Below are positions 22,727-34,601 of a stretch of DNA of 64,000 nucleotides, piece after piece. This DNA is from Hyparrhenia diplandra (lineage: Eukaryota; Streptophyta; Magnoliopsida; Poales; Poaceae), in contig JADLZK010005838.1 in assembly GCA_015847255.1 (NCBI GenBank), positions 1-64,000 of the forward strand, read 5' to 3'. The notes below the pieces were generated by a model. It made no database searches, was not told where the DNA came from, and saw only the letters and a program-made list of their open reading frames with translations. Each line of letters begins with the position of its first letter. Positions within the stretch are counted from its first letter, which is position 1. The position numbers and the translations under genes were made by a program.

Positions 22727-24230
22727 GTGGTACATCACGTGGCCACTGAGGGCCCTCACAAGAACAACCAATGGTCCCATGTTCCAATCACATTCAATGC
22801 AGCGGACATGAGGCTCAAGGACTACCCGCACACGGACGCGATGGTAATTAAAACAACCGTCGCAGGATGGATCGTAAACAAAATCTTGGTCGACACAGGA
22901 AGCTCCGCAGATATTCTGTTCACCTCCACCTATGACCGCATGAGACTCGATCGTAACCTCCTGGAGCCCGCAGGAAACCCTATCTTTGGCTTCGGAGGCC
23001 AGCAAGTCAGAGCAATAGGGAAGATTACCCTGCCAGTCACTTTCGGGGACCAGCCCCATCCTCGGACCGAAAACATAACCTTCGACGTGGTCGATATGCA
23101 CTACAACTACAATGCGATCTTCGGAAGGGGCATCATCAACGCGTTCGGGGTAGTAATCCACCCCGGCTATCTCTGTATGAAAATGCCATCGATAACCGGT
23201 GTCATAGCAGTCTTCGGGGACCAGGACCTCGCAAGGAGGAGCGCAGGGGGGGCGCTTGCCCCGGGACAAATAAACGTGCACGCCCTCGAAAGCAAGACAG
23301 GGGAAGACAAAGAGGAGAAGGAAAAAGAAAGAAAAGGGGACCTCGATGAGGACCACTACAAACCCCCCGCGCCCAACCAAGTGGAGGAAACCAAACAAAT
23401 CAGGCTCTTCCCGAATGATGAAACCAAGGTAGTGACTATCTCCGCAATGTTGGACCCCGACTTCGAGGCGAACCTCACCCATTTCCTCCGCGACCACTGC
23501 GACGTTTTCGCTTGGTCGGCCGAGGAACTCCAGGGCGTCGACCGTTAGATAATCGAGCACAAGCTTAATATCAGGGAGGGAGCAACCCCTTGCAAGCAAA
23601 AGCTCCGCCAAATGTCTGAGGAGAGAAAGCAGGCAGCACAGGTGGAGGTCAATCGCCTCCTAGATGCCAAAGTGATAAGACCGCAAAGTATCCAACCCGG
23701 CTATCCAACGTGGTCCCCGGGTCAAAAAGGCAAGCCTCTCAAAACACAAGGCGGAACCCCAAGGTGGAGAATGTGCGTGGACTTCACAAGTCTCAACAAA
23801 GCATGTCCGAAGGATGATTTCCCCTTACCTCGCATCAGCACGCTCGCAGATGCAGCCGCGGGGTGTGAAATGCTATCACTGATCGACTGCTTCTCGGGGT
23901 ACCACCAAATCTGGATGAACAAAGAGGATGAGGAGAAGATCAGCTTCATTACACCCACCGCAGACATCTTGTTTTTGAAGAATGGCGTAAGGCCTCAGAA
24001 ATGCGGGGGTCCACCTTCGCGAGAATGACCGCGGAAGTCCTCGCAGACGACAAGACAATCTCCGCCACACGTTGACGACATTGTTGTGCGAGCAAGCTCA
24101 GAACAGACCACATAGCCGACCTCGAAAGGGCATTCTCAAAACTCCGCGGGGCCAGGCTCAAATTAAACCCCGCAAAGTGCGTTTTCGGAGTCAGCAAGGG
24201 TAAGTTGCTCGGATGCCTAGTCTCCGCAAG
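22727..24230 (+). pseudogene. pol: Protease and reverse transcriptase of J, one in-frame stop plus frameshifts
   Basis: An ORF of 273 codons (22727-23545) contains the aspartic protease with LVDTGSSADILFTS (catalytic Asp is residue 56). It ends at TAG 23546-23548 within a run that should continue into reverse transcriptase. The next ORF (23612-24028) is in the same frame, so one base change explains the break. The RT shows WRMCVDFTSLNKACPKDDF near 23768 and LSLIDCFSGYHQIWMNKEDE near 23875. A frameshift near 24000 precedes the catalytic box, read as HVDDIVVRA near 24070 (expected YVDD). LGCLVSARGIEANPTKIQAI near 24208 closes the RT. Confidence 0.85.
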
Positions 24231-25286
24231 GGGCATCGAAGCAAACCCAACCAAGATTCAGGCAATCACTCAAATGGAACCCCCGACAAACAGGAAATTG
24301 GCACAATGCCTCGCATGTCGCATGGCCTCCCTGAGCAGATTCATCTCAAGGTCCGCAGAGCGGGGCCTGCCTTTCTTCCAGATCCTGAGAGCATCGGAGC
24401 CTTTCAACTGGGGTCCAGTACAACAGCAGGCCTTCGACGACCTCAAGCATTACCTCCTCAACCTGACAACCCTCGCAACACCAGAGCCCGGCGAGGGCCT
24501 CCTACTCTATGTGGCGGCCTCCCCGCACGCGGTAAGCGCAGTCCTCGCTAAGGAAGTCACCGAACAACATCAAGTGCGATAGCTCCCCATCTACTACGTA
24601 TCAGAACTCCTCGAGGGCCCCAAAAGCAACTACACTGAGCTAGAGAAGGTAGCCTACGCCGTAGTCACGGCCGCAAGAAAGCTTAAACATTACTTTCAGT
24701 CACATGAGATCACGGTGCCGTCTTGCTTCCCGTTAGAGAACATTTTCAGAAACCCCGAGTCGATTGGGAAGGATAGCCCGGCGGGCGTAACGGGCGATCA
24801 CGCGATCAAGTTCGTGGGCAGAATCAAGCAATTAAGTCCCACACCCTCACGGACTTCGTGGCCGATTGGACCCTCGACGTATATAATCAGGCTGTGAAGT
24901 TGGACCCAATATGGACAGCGTACACTGATGGAGCTTGGGGCTCCGCGGGCGCGGGGATTGTAGCCATCCTCATCTCACCATCCGGTGTAAAGCTCCGCTA
25001 CGCAGCGAGGTTGGAGTTCCCATGCACCAACAACATCACAGAATACGAGGCAGTCATATTGGCCATAAACAAGCTTCGGGCTCTATCAGCAAGAAGGGCC
25101 ATCATCAGAATAGACTCCGAAGTCATCTCCGGCCATGTCGAGAAAAGCTGCAAAGCCCGGAACCCAGAACTATAGAAGTACCTCCTCAGGGTCCGGAAAA
25201 CGGAGGCCTTTTTTCTGGGCATCACAACAAAAACCATAGCGGGGAGGGACAACGGTGAGGCCGACGAGCTAGCAAAGGCAGCGGCA
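24231..25286 (+). pseudogene. pol: Two RNase H domains of J pol (RH and aRH)
   Basis: The first domain spans about 24260-24840: RASEPFNWGPVQQQAFDDLK near 24390, then a frameshift and YYVSELLEGPKSNY near 24594. The second, archaeal-like RNase H typical of the Tat lineage is open at 24858-25175, with acidic residues in YTDGAWGSAGAG (near 24922), NNITEYEAVI (near 25030) and IDSEVISGHVEK (near 25112). A TAG at 25173 and a frame change lead into integrase. A double RNase H is a defining trait of Tat elements. Confidence 0.8.
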
Positions 25287-26614
25287 ATGCAAAACCCGCT
25301 ACCCCCAGACGTGTTCTACGAAGTCCTAACAAAGCCGGCCGTCGAAGGGTCCCCGCCAGCACCCAAGTTTGTGAACGCCATAGTTTTAAGATTGAGGGCC
25401 CCATTAATAGCATACATCAAAGGCCACCTCGAACCCGAGTCAAGGGAAGAGGAAAAAAGGATAGCGCAGAAGGTGCGGGGATACAGAATGATTGGCGAGC
25501 AGCTCTACAAGGCATCAGTCACAGCGCCGTGGCTCAAGTGCGTATCAGCTTCCGAGGGAGGAGCAATCCTCGCAGAAGTGCACGAGGGCATCTGCGGCTC
25601 ACACAATGGACCCCGCGCACTGGTTGGAAAGGTGTTCAGGCAGGGCTTCTATTGGCCCACCGCATTAAGTGACGCTGAAAATCTTGTAAAACGTTGCAAG
25701 GGTTGCCAACTAACAGCCCATCACTCAAACCTCCCCGGGGCGTCAACCACACCAATCTGCCCAACATGGCCCCTCCAGAGATGGGGAATCGACCTCGTCG
25801 GGCCAATGCCAGCAGCACCAGGAAACCTCCGCTACGCAGTTGTAGCTATTGAATACTTCACAAAATGGATCGAGGCCCGCCCCCTAGCAACAATAACCTC
25901 GCGATCAGTGCAGAAATTCTTCTGGCAACAAATCATATGCCGCTTCGGGGTCCCAAGAGAAATCACAGTAGACAACGGCACACAATTCGACTGCGAGGCC
26001 TTCAAACAATTCTGCTTCCAGATCGGAACCAAGATACACTTCGCCTCCGTCAGACACCCCCAGTCTAACGGCCTCGTGGAGAGGGCCAACAACACAATAC
26101 TGCAAGGCATCAGCTCAAAAATTCAGGGCAAGCCAAGGGGTACCTGGGCAGAGCATCTCACACCAGTGGTCTGGTCACATAACACCTCCGAATGCAGAGC
26201 AACAAAGTTCACCCCATTCAAGCTACTGTTCGGGGAAGAGGCCGTGCTCCCAGAGGAACTAACCCACGGCTCCCCAAGAACAACCCTCGCGCCAACAGAA
26301 GAGAACCCCTCGCCGCCGCTGACCTTGTCGAAGAAGTCCGCAATCAGGCCGTCCTCAACCTCCGATCATACCAAAGAAGAAACCCGCAAATGGCGTGACA
26401 AGAAGGTCAAGCCTCGTGACCTCGCAGTCGGGGACTTCACGCTCATCAGAAAGCAAAATGCTCAAATGGCAGGGAAATTTGTAGCCAAGTGGTCAGGACC
26501 CTTCCTTGTCACAAAGTCGACAAGACCCGGCTCGTAGATCACCCGCAAGACCTCGATGGAAACGACCTACCACACACCTGGAACATAGACGACCTCCGCA
26601 AATACTACTCATAG
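25287..26614 (+). CDS. pol: Integrase of Tat element J, largely intact
   Basis: 416 codons are open (25287-26537). A frameshift then leads to the last codons, IDDLRKYYS with TAG at 26612-26614. The zinc-binding part has HEGICGSH (first His near residue 99) and CKGCQ near residue 137. The catalytic triad is Asp169 (GIDLVGP), Asp229 (TVDNGTQF) and Glu265 (NGLVERAN), spacing D-59-D-35-E, as expected for a retroelement integrase. The C-terminal part (DLAVGDFTLI, KFVAKWSGPFLV) matches the non-specific DNA-binding region. In life it would be cut from a polyprotein, so the ATG at 25287 is only the first Met of the open stretch. This is the best preserved coding segment of the window. Confidence 0.88.
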
Positions 26615-26724
26615 CGGCGCCACACCTCGGCGTTCGCGACCTGTAAGATTTCCTTGTTCATTTTTGTTTTTCCTTTCTTCTCTATAAGTCTCTTGTAAGA
26701 CTCTATCATGTAACCGGGGCTGCA

Positions 26725-26765
26725 CTCTTTTTCCTCGCGAACGGGCGCGAGGTTTTTTAACGAGG
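26725..26765 (+). other. Conserved post-pol hairpin of element J
   Basis: CTCTTTTT is followed by a perfect 7-base stem (CCTCGCG at 26733-26739, CGCGAGG at 26746-26752) and then TTTTTTAACGAGGCAG. Element I has the same arrangement at 36155-36205 with a different stem. It lies about 110 bases after the pol stop. Confidence 0.6.
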
Positions 26766-26967
26766 CAGCACCCCATTTTATTAATATATGCAGATTTTTC
26801 CCCGAAAAAACTTGTCTCTACTATGTTTTCAAAACACAACGCCGAAAGGGGCGAAGCGGTGACCCTCCGCCCTCATCGGCAGACTCCGACAAGGATGATT
26901 GGCCCCGCCAAGGGCTTAGCTTCCGCCAGCGCCCCAGGCTAGGCCAAACATGCCAGGGGCTCACAAA

Positions 26968-27600
26968 AATCAATCCCCGACGCGGACCCCAAGTATGGGC
27001 CGTGTGGAGGCACAAAAAGACGCGCACCCTGGCAAAACACGCCAGGGGCTCGCAAAAACCAAAACCCCGACGCGGACCCCGAGTATTGGCCGCGCGGAGG
27101 TACAAAAAGACGCGCACCCTGGCAAAACGCGCCAGGGGCTCGCAGAAAATCAAACCCGACGCTGACCCCGAGTATGGGCCGCGGCGGAGGTACAAAAATA
27201 CGCCGCAGACTGGCAAAACGCGCCAGGCTCGCAGAAAATCAAACCCCGACGCGGACCCCGAGTATGGGCCGTGCGGAGGAGGTACAAAAAGACGCGCACT
27301 CGGCAAAACGGGCCGGGGCTCGCAGTAAAATCAAACCCCGACGCGACCACGAGTATGGGGCCGCGGCGGAGGTACAAAAAGACGCGCACCCTCGCAAAAC
27401 GCCGGGGGCTCGCAAAAACTAAAAACCCCGACGGACCCCGAGTATGGGCCGCGGCGGAGGTACAAAAAGACGCCGCACCGGCAAACGCGCCAGGCTCGCA
27501 AAAATCAAACCCCGACGCCAACCCCGAGTATGGGCCGCGGCGGAGGTACAAAAAGACGCGCACCGGGCAAAAGCACGCCAGGCTCGTGAAAACGTCAAAA
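26968..27600 (+). repeat. About 90-base tandem repeat array in J
   Basis: About seven copies of an 88-93 base unit containing CCCCGACGCGGACCCCGAGT, GAGGTACAAAAAGACGCGCA and CGCCAGGGGCTCGCA, with a partial copy before it. Copies differ by small indels. Long ORFs on both strands here are only the repeat read through. 26615-26967 is otherwise non-coding. Confidence 0.85.
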
Positions 27601-28570
27601 GTTCCATTCACGCCAAGTACAGCACGGGGACACCACCGGTGTAGATCACCCTAAGTACAACGCATTAAATGGTCCCACCAACAAAAGGACTGGCACTTCA
27701 CTACCCTCGCAGGCCAAGGACACCCACCTAACCCCATCAAGTCAAATAAAGGCCTACCCACCACCGCACAACCCCCGCACCACTATAAAACCAAAGACCA
27801 CCACCGCACCAAAGAAAAGACACCACAAAACCCACAAGCCAAGAAGAGGCACGTAAGCAAAGCAATGCCCCCGTAACTAGCAAGCCCACGCTCCCTACAA
27901 AGTGCAAGCCGCCACAAACCTCGCAATAATCAACGCCGCAATCACACCCCGACAACGCAATGGAAAATGTAAAGCAAAGAAAGAACTAGCGGTGCAACAA
28001 GGGCTCCCCACGCACACAACCACCGAGAGCGCCCAACAGCCCCTCGCGCTTGAATCCATCGAGCGGAGCCCCTCGGCTAGGCACCGCAATGGAAAATGTA
28101 ACATCCTCCCGAGCGGCAAGGCACCAAAGGAATCAAAGTTCCAAAGAAGAATGACCTGGAAGCCCACCTATTAGAGGACCCCGCACACAACGCAGAAAGC
28201 CGCAGCCAAGAAGTCCCCGAAGACCCCGCAAGACAAAGATGCCGCCAGCAGCAGACCCCGGCGCCAACCAGGCCTCCGCAAGAAGGGCATTCAAGACAAG
28301 TTTCCGAACCATCACCCCGACACCACATCGACCAACTCGAGAACCCTAAGGCGCCCGAAGCGCATAAGAAACCCCGCATCCACACGTAGGGACTAGAAGG
28401 CCTCGGGAAAAGCCACCAAGCGTGCAACCCCGCTTAACCTAGAAACCCTGTGGTAACCTTTGGGCAATCTAGTAGAGAAGCTTAGCTAGTCGGTTTCCTC
28501 TCTCCGCAGGGTGGAAAGCATTGCGGAAAGCCAATCCGCCTCGCATGAAACATGTACCTTCGAAGGCTCA
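27601..28570 (+). other. Non-coding spacer of element J
   Basis: About 1 kb, rich in CACC/ACCC and low in T on this strand. Two partial copies of GCAATGGAAAATGTAA (27957 and 28087). A TATA-like CTATAAAA lies at 27782-27789 in the sense direction. No reading frame shows a recognisable domain. Confidence 0.45.
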
Positions 28571-28692
28571 AAATTACGATTTCATCTACGCAACTAAAAC
28601 TCGCAAAGGCAAGCGAGCCTCGCTAAAAAGAAGCGGAGGGCGTCGCCGCGATTTCATCTACGCAACTAAAACTCGCAAAAGCAAAGGCGAGC
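28571..28692 (+). repeat. About 68-base tandem repeat array in J, left part
   Basis: About two units containing ATTTCATCTACGCAACTAAA and GCGAGCCTCGCTAAAAAGAA. The array is split by solo LTR B and continues at 30013. Confidence 0.8.
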
Positions 28693-30012
28693 TGTTGGCG
28701 GTGATTATCGAGTATATTATACCGCCAACCTTTATCCAATTCATGAGAAAGGAGCAAACTTATGTTACATATACCTTTTACTTCTAACCTAATTCCACTT
28801 GTATTCGTAGAAATTATGTTTTGCGTATAAGAGTGGAAACAAGTACAAAGTCGCCAAATAAATTAGAAAGCGTATTGAATAAAAGACGCCAAGGAGTGGA
28901 TCAATCAAGAGGACCAAACCCACAAGCACAATTTGGCCCATGCACCATCATAGGCCCAACATTTGAAGGACAAAACGCGCAACAGGAGAAGGCCGGGCCC
29001 GGGAGGCCTAGCCCAGGGGGGGCCGGCGGGGCAAGGCGGCTGGGCGCAAATTTTCGCCAAAATTTGCCGCCCTTTCTCTCGGGCGGTTTGGACCGGTCTT
29101 CACGCGGGCGGTTGCATGCGGTGCAAAGTTTCGTTCCGCCAAGAAGACCTCGAAGCAAGGAGAGCCCTCCATTCACTCCTCCTCTCCACTATATAAAGAG
29201 AGGCACCCCCCTCTACACATCCACACACATAACCATTCACTCACTCATTGTTTCACTCACACACTCCACTCCACCACTCACACTTAGTACACATTGGAGT
29301 AGAGGAAAGGAGCTAAGTTAGAATTAGAAGGGAGTGAGAGAGGAGGAAGTGTGGAGAAGAGGAGTAGCGACCCTCTCGCCTCGTCGTAGACGGAGTTCGA
29401 ACCGCCGGCTCCCGTCTCCGCATTTGTACCCTCTACGGATCATCCTACTAGTTTGGAGTAAGAGGTCCGTGTTCTAATTACAAGAATTATCTTTGAGTTT
29501 GAGTTATTACTTTAATTATACGTCACGGTTCGTTGTTTACCATATCGGTAGATGCTCTAGTAGAGGACTCCCCGATGAAGACGGATGTTCCCGGCCGACG
29601 CTAGAGTACGTGATAAGTAGTGTAGACGTGGTGTCTAAACTACGAGTCACCCTCATTTGCCAATCACCCACGGTAGTGAGGTAGGCGCGTGTGGTGACAG
29701 CCCCTTTTGACCTTAGTATTCCTCCACGTCCTACCAGGCGGTAGTCCGGAAGCCGGACCCTTCTCGCGCATCGTGGAGAGCTCTGGCTACGTGAACGATA
29801 AGAAAAGAAGTAATTTGGCTTTAGGATAATCTCGCTGTAGTAGAAACTCACTACCCGCTTCACCCTTTCCATCTTCATCCCGGTAGCTAGTCAAACTCGA
29901 CTTAACACCCGTTCCTCGTGGAAATCGATACCCTCGAACACTTCGGGTGAAGTGCTACAACGGTATTTCCGTGCGCCACGGACTATTTCGCTACGCTTAA
30001 GAAACACCAACA
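28693..30012 (+). mobile_element. Solo Athila-type LTR B
   Basis: 1320 bases from TGTTGGCGGT to CACCAACA, with an exact 5-base duplication CGAGC on each side (28688-28692 and 30013-30017). There is no internal region, so the two LTRs recombined. TATA box TATATAAAG at 29190-29198, followed by the LTR block shared with A, C and D (CTCTAGTAGAGG near 29553, GGTGACAGCCCC near 29693). Its closest relative in the window is LTR C. The first bases pair with ACCGCCAAC at 28721-28729. Confidence 0.92.
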
Positions 30013-30416
30013 CGAGCCTCGCTAAAAGAAGCGAGGGCGCCGCCGCGATTTCATCTACGCAACTAAAAACCGCAAAGGCAGCGAGCCTCGCTAAAAAAGA
30101 AGCAGAGGGCGCCGCCGCGATTTCATCTACGCAACTAAAACTTCAAAGGCAGGCGAGCCTCGCTAAAAAGAAGCAGAGGGCGCCACCGCGATTTCATCTA
30201 CGCAACTAAAACCAGCGCAAAGGCGCGAGCCTCGCTAAAAAAGAAGTAGAGGGCGTCATTTGTAATTTCATCTACGCAACTAAAACTTCGCAAAGACAGC
30301 GAGCCTCGCTTAAAAGAAGCAGAGGGGCGCCGCGATTTCATCTACACAACTAAAACTTTCGCAAAGGCGAGCCTCACTAAAAAGAAGCAGAGCGCATCGC
30401 CGCGATTTCACCCACG
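30013..30416 (+). repeat. About 68-base tandem repeat array in J, right part
   Basis: About six units of the same repeat as 28571-28692 (GAGCCTCGCTAAAAAGAAGC, then GATTTCATCTACGCAACTAA). Confidence 0.85.
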
Positions 30417-30720
30417 CAACCAAAACCCCCGCGAAGGGGGACCATATCACAACAACCCCGCGAAAGGGGAACAGTTTTACAACAACCCCGCGAAGGGGGA
30501 CCATATTACAACAACCCCGCGAAAGCGGAACAGTTTTACAACAACCCCGCGAAGGGGGACCATATTACAACAACCCCGCGAAAGGAAACAGTTTTACAAC
30601 AACCCCGAGAAAGGGGAACAACCGTACGACAACCCTGAAAACGAGGACAAGTCCACCCCCCACCCCCCGCGAAGAGGGTCAATCTTACAGCAACCCCGCC
30701 AAAAGGGGCCCGTCCAAGCC
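30417..30720 (+). repeat. 30-base tandem repeat array in J
   Basis: About ten units of 29-31 bases alternating between two forms, CAACCCCGCGAAAGGGGAAC and CAACCCCGCGAAGGGGGACC, with ends AGTTTTACAA or ATATTACAA. It follows the 68-base array directly and ends near the antisense gene. Confidence 0.85.
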
Positions 30721-30729
30721 AAAAATCCA

Positions 30730-33700
30730 TTAATCGCAGAACCGGTCAGCCACCTCCTCAACAAACCCCTCCAGCACTTCTTCCACGAGGATCGCCGCCA
30801 CCCGCTCCATGAACTCCGCCACGCCTACCACCTCGATGTCAAAGAGCGAACCCCCGTCTTCACCTCCCGACCAACCACCCCCACCAACGCCTCCTCGGCA
30901 AGGCGTAGCGGCCCCATAGCAGTGGGCCGAGCCCGCCGACAGGAGCGCCCCCACAGGTTCTCTATCGGTAAACACGCCCGCAAGTCCCGAACATCCAGCT
31001 CCGCAGGCTCCGGCTTAGGAACAACCACTGCACCCTCGCGGTCCACCTCAAAGCTAACTTCACCCAAAGCAATCGCCACAGCCTCTTCATCCTCCAGTCC
31101 TCGTCAAGGGCCACCCGCGAAGGCCCCCGCTCCGAAAATCACCCGATCGACTTGGCGATCGTGACAGTCGTACTCACGCCTTAATGCCCCCGCCGCTTGA
31201 TTCTGACATCATACTTTCGTGTACGACCCCACCGTAAAGCCTCGAAGCCCAAGCCCGGGTACTTCGACACCGCTGCGGAACCCAAGTCTCTCCCGAGATG
31301 AAGATGTCTTGATAGTTCATCATCGTGGGGACGACGTTTAAGCACTTCAAGCAGCCCCCCCGCAGATCTCCGCGCGCAAAGGCAAGGGTTAGAAAGCAAT
31401 GCCCCAAAAACTCCAACACACCCCGCGACACAATCACACAACGCCGCAAGCGTGATGGGTACACCAACAACACAATCAAATAATTTAAAACAAAGATAAC
31501 ATGGTTCATCCCCGATTGGACCGCCGTTAAACAAGATACCCTTAACATCTTTACATGACGCCCTCGATGGGACCAAAGAGCCCTACACAAAGACTAAGAG
31601 AGCTCATTTCGCGGCCCCAACCCGGCCAGCGAGGGAAGGCCCCGACCGGGTCCGCAAAGAACCTCAACATCCTTCCGTGAGCTCGCCTCCGCGTCATCTT
31701 CCACGGCGGCGGCCCCTCCCTCATCCGCGGGGCGCCCATCGCTTGAAATGACCTCCGCATCGCGGGGCGTGGGGGGTCCCCGACCTGTTCGGGCCGCCTC
31801 GGTGTCAAGGGCCGTGTCACGCGAGGGTGTGACAAGATTTAGGCAACCACCAAGAAAAAAAAAAAAAGAGAGAGTCAAAATAAAAAAACCAAAGGGCACT
31901 AAAAAAAGAACCTCCGCACTACAAGAAGCCGCGGCCTCGGTGCCTCCTCCATGGCGCATCGTGCCCATTCTCAAGAAAGAATTTCTTCAAGAATCTACGC
32001 CCCGTAGGTGAGATCAAAGCATCCCCGCACCCCGCCCATCTCCTCTTTCTTGGGAAACTTAAGTTTGCGGTGCTCGTTGAGGTGCGGCACCCCATGGACC
32101 GCAGGTGTGCCCCAATAAAGAGTACCCCCACATGAAGCCGCCGAAGTCGGCGGCGTTATGGACAAGTGGTGTGACGCCCGAGAAGGTCGTCTTCGCCACT
32201 CCGTGACGGGGCCGGCTCCCGGGGTAGCGGGCCGAGCTCGAGCTCCGGCATCCACCAGATGCTATCGAGGGTCTCCTTCACCGAGGTCATCTCGCAAGCC
32301 AGCCTCGTCGCGCGAGGAGAGAGCTCTTCTCCACCTCCGCCACCTCTTCAGGCGCACTCTCCCTTTCTTTGGCCTCCCGCCCCGTGGCCAAGTCCACGCT
32401 GCGCTGTGCGCTCCACCACATCGCCGGGCCTTCGGAATTTTTCTCGGCGGGCATCGTAACCCCTCTGTCGTTTCTTCTTCAGCTCGGCGACAAGCGCGCC
32501 ACCTCGCCCGGCGCTCCACCACCCGGGCCCACTTCGTAGGGACCGCGTCATCCTGGGCATCACGCGCGCGCGGCCCCCGCAGCCCGCGCCAAAACCAAGA
32601 TCTCCACCGCCTTCACGAGCCGATGTCCTCTTCAAGCTCGAGCGGAGCGAAAGGATAAGCCGTGCTTGGCCTCGGGGGGATCCGTACACGCCCGAACACC
32701 GTGCCAAGAAAGCGCCGCTCCGCTTCATTTGACTCAAACCGGCACTCCGCGATGTCGGGCCGGTACGTCTGGTCGACTCGGGCATGTGGGCGACCTCCTC
32801 CGCGAACCCGAGGAGTTGGCGGCGCAGCAACGCACCGCGGGCCCCGCTTCCCGCCACGCCCCGCCGCCAAGCTCCCTAGATCTCCCGGCCCCCCACAAGG
32901 ATGTGGCACCAGCACGATCGGCCGGGCGAGGCGGAGCGAGGGCGCCACATGGAGAGGGCGCCACGGAAGAACTCGAGCCGTGCGCTCCGGGTGGCACCTC
33001 AACCAGCGGGATCTCCCGGGTCAACAATAGCGCATGGGCCACCGGGCGACATCTCGACAAAGGCGCCGGCACGCCTCACCCGACGCGCGCCCTCCATCGC
33101 GTGCGGGAATCCACCTCCTCCTCTCCTCCTGCGCGGAGGTCTCCGCCATGACCGGGTAGGGACCCGGCCCCGGTCGACACCCCGCCGGTCCTCCCTCATC
33201 GCTCCCACCGGAGCCGCCGATATCATGAACAAGAGCGCCGCCCTCACCGCTGAAGCGGGTCGCCCCGAGACCGGAGCAGCGGACGAACCTCCGCGGCTCC
33301 GCGACGGGGCCGCCACGCCCAACCCGCAGCTTTCACCCCGCCGCCGCCGCCCCCCGCTGGCCGACCGCTGGGCCATCAGGTCCGTGGCTGGCCCTCTTCT
33401 TCCGCCGCTGGGCCGTGGGGGCCGCCGCATCCACCTCCCCTCCGTGGAAGGCCGGGCCGGAGTAGAGGACCCCGAACCGATCGAACACTTCGGCTCAGCG
33501 CCGCACACCGAGGGCCAAACGGATTTTCTTGTACTCGGGCCCCCGCACTACCTACCAATCGCCTCTTCAGTACGGGTCTCAACTCGACGAGCACCCGCTT
33601 CACGGCCGCTCCCGAGACACCGCCTCTGAATTTGGTGTTCCCGAGAGTGTCGGGTCCACCTTCGAGACTTCAGATCCAAACCCGCAGCCTTGTCAACATC

Positions 33701-34426
33701 TTCAACTTCCGGCCACACCCCGTGAGGCGACGGGGGCACCACCCCGCCGCCACGAACTCCTCCACCAGGTCACGCCCGTCGTAGCGGACATGTTCGCCGC
33801 ACGCTTGCCGCCGGGTATGGCGCTGGTCCGCGCCCACCGCCCTTCCGGGGCTCCGCCGAGGTTGCGCCAGCCTTCCCGCACGCCCCGCGCTCCGAACTCA
33901 TAATAAAACCACCTCGCCGCCCCGGCCGGCGGACCATTTGTCTTCTCGTGCCACACAAATAACGGCTCCCCGCGATAGGCGAAGGTGTAGACGGGATATC
34001 AGGTAAAGCGGGGCTGCCTCCTCGCACGGTCCCCGTGACGCGGGGTTGCGGTGAACACGATGGTCAGAGGAAGGCGCCGACGTCGGCACCAGGCCTTGCG
34101 ACCGCAGGCCCAAACAAAGATGGACAGCTTTTGGTGAAGCATGCGGATTCAGGCCGGTGGAACCGGAGCCCGAGCCGCCCCATCAACTCCACCACGAACT
34201 CCCGCGACGGGAAAGCGAGACCGCAACGAAGAACTCCGCCGAACACCACCACCTCGTTGTCGTGTGGCTTCGATACGGCCGCCGCTGGAGGTCGGGCCTT
34301 CGCCGCCGAGGTAGCCCGTACCGGAGTACTCCTTCCGATCCGCTTCGTGACTTTGCTCGGGAAACATAAGGGTAGGGAGGTCTCCTTAGCCTTGCCCTTC
34401 GCAGCCTTCGCCAGCCTTCGACGTCA
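30730..34426 (-). pseudogene. Antisense additional gene of J (gypsy-type transposon domain), degraded
   Basis: A minus-strand gene between pol and the 3' LTR, homologous to the one in element I. Minus-strand order: TATA box at 34609-34602; candidate ATG at 34426; EYSGTGYLGGEG near 34320; the gypsy-type transposon block NEVVVFGGVLRCGLAFP near 34255, followed by FVVELMGRLGLRF (compare I: ECIVFKDLFSAGLRMPPQNF then FNIEMHHLTPNA); a Trp-rich segment near 33925; RDLVEEF near 33770 (RDLVEEY in I); and a C-terminal acidic helix LVEEVLEGFVEEVADRFCD with its stop at 30730-30732. Frames change often. A T-rich stretch on the minus strand near 31920-31850 could be an intron remnant. The function is unknown; similar proteins are annotated in grasses as putative gypsy-type transposon proteins. 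Confidence 0.68.
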
Positions 34427-34601
34427 TCACCGACAGAGGTACTAGCAAAACCCTCGCGAATCGCTCTTGGTGAAACTCGCACCCGCGAACGGACGGGAAC
34501 CGTGAGCAGCGCAAGAGAGCGGAAGAGGCAATGGACAAGGTTAAAGCAGTGCAGCGATCGTAAATGAGAGCACAAAAATTCACCGTGGCTACGGCATCGA
34601 C

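Noticed and set aside
26950..27654. ORFs of 100-160 codons on both strands
   Set aside because: They are produced by reading through a roughly 90-base tandem array whose unit length is often a multiple of three.
27782..27789. Sense TATA box driving a gene in J
   Set aside because: No reading frame with coding character follows, so it stays a chance match unless transcripts are found.
30417..30720. CRISPR-like regular array
   Set aside because: The units are contiguous with no unique spacers, and the context is a plant retrotransposon. It is a simple tandem repeat.
32158..33629. Long plus-strand ORFs (166, 161 and 242 codons) in J
   Set aside because: They oppose the antisense gene in a GC-rich region with few stops in any frame. 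They have no known domain and no counterpart in element I.
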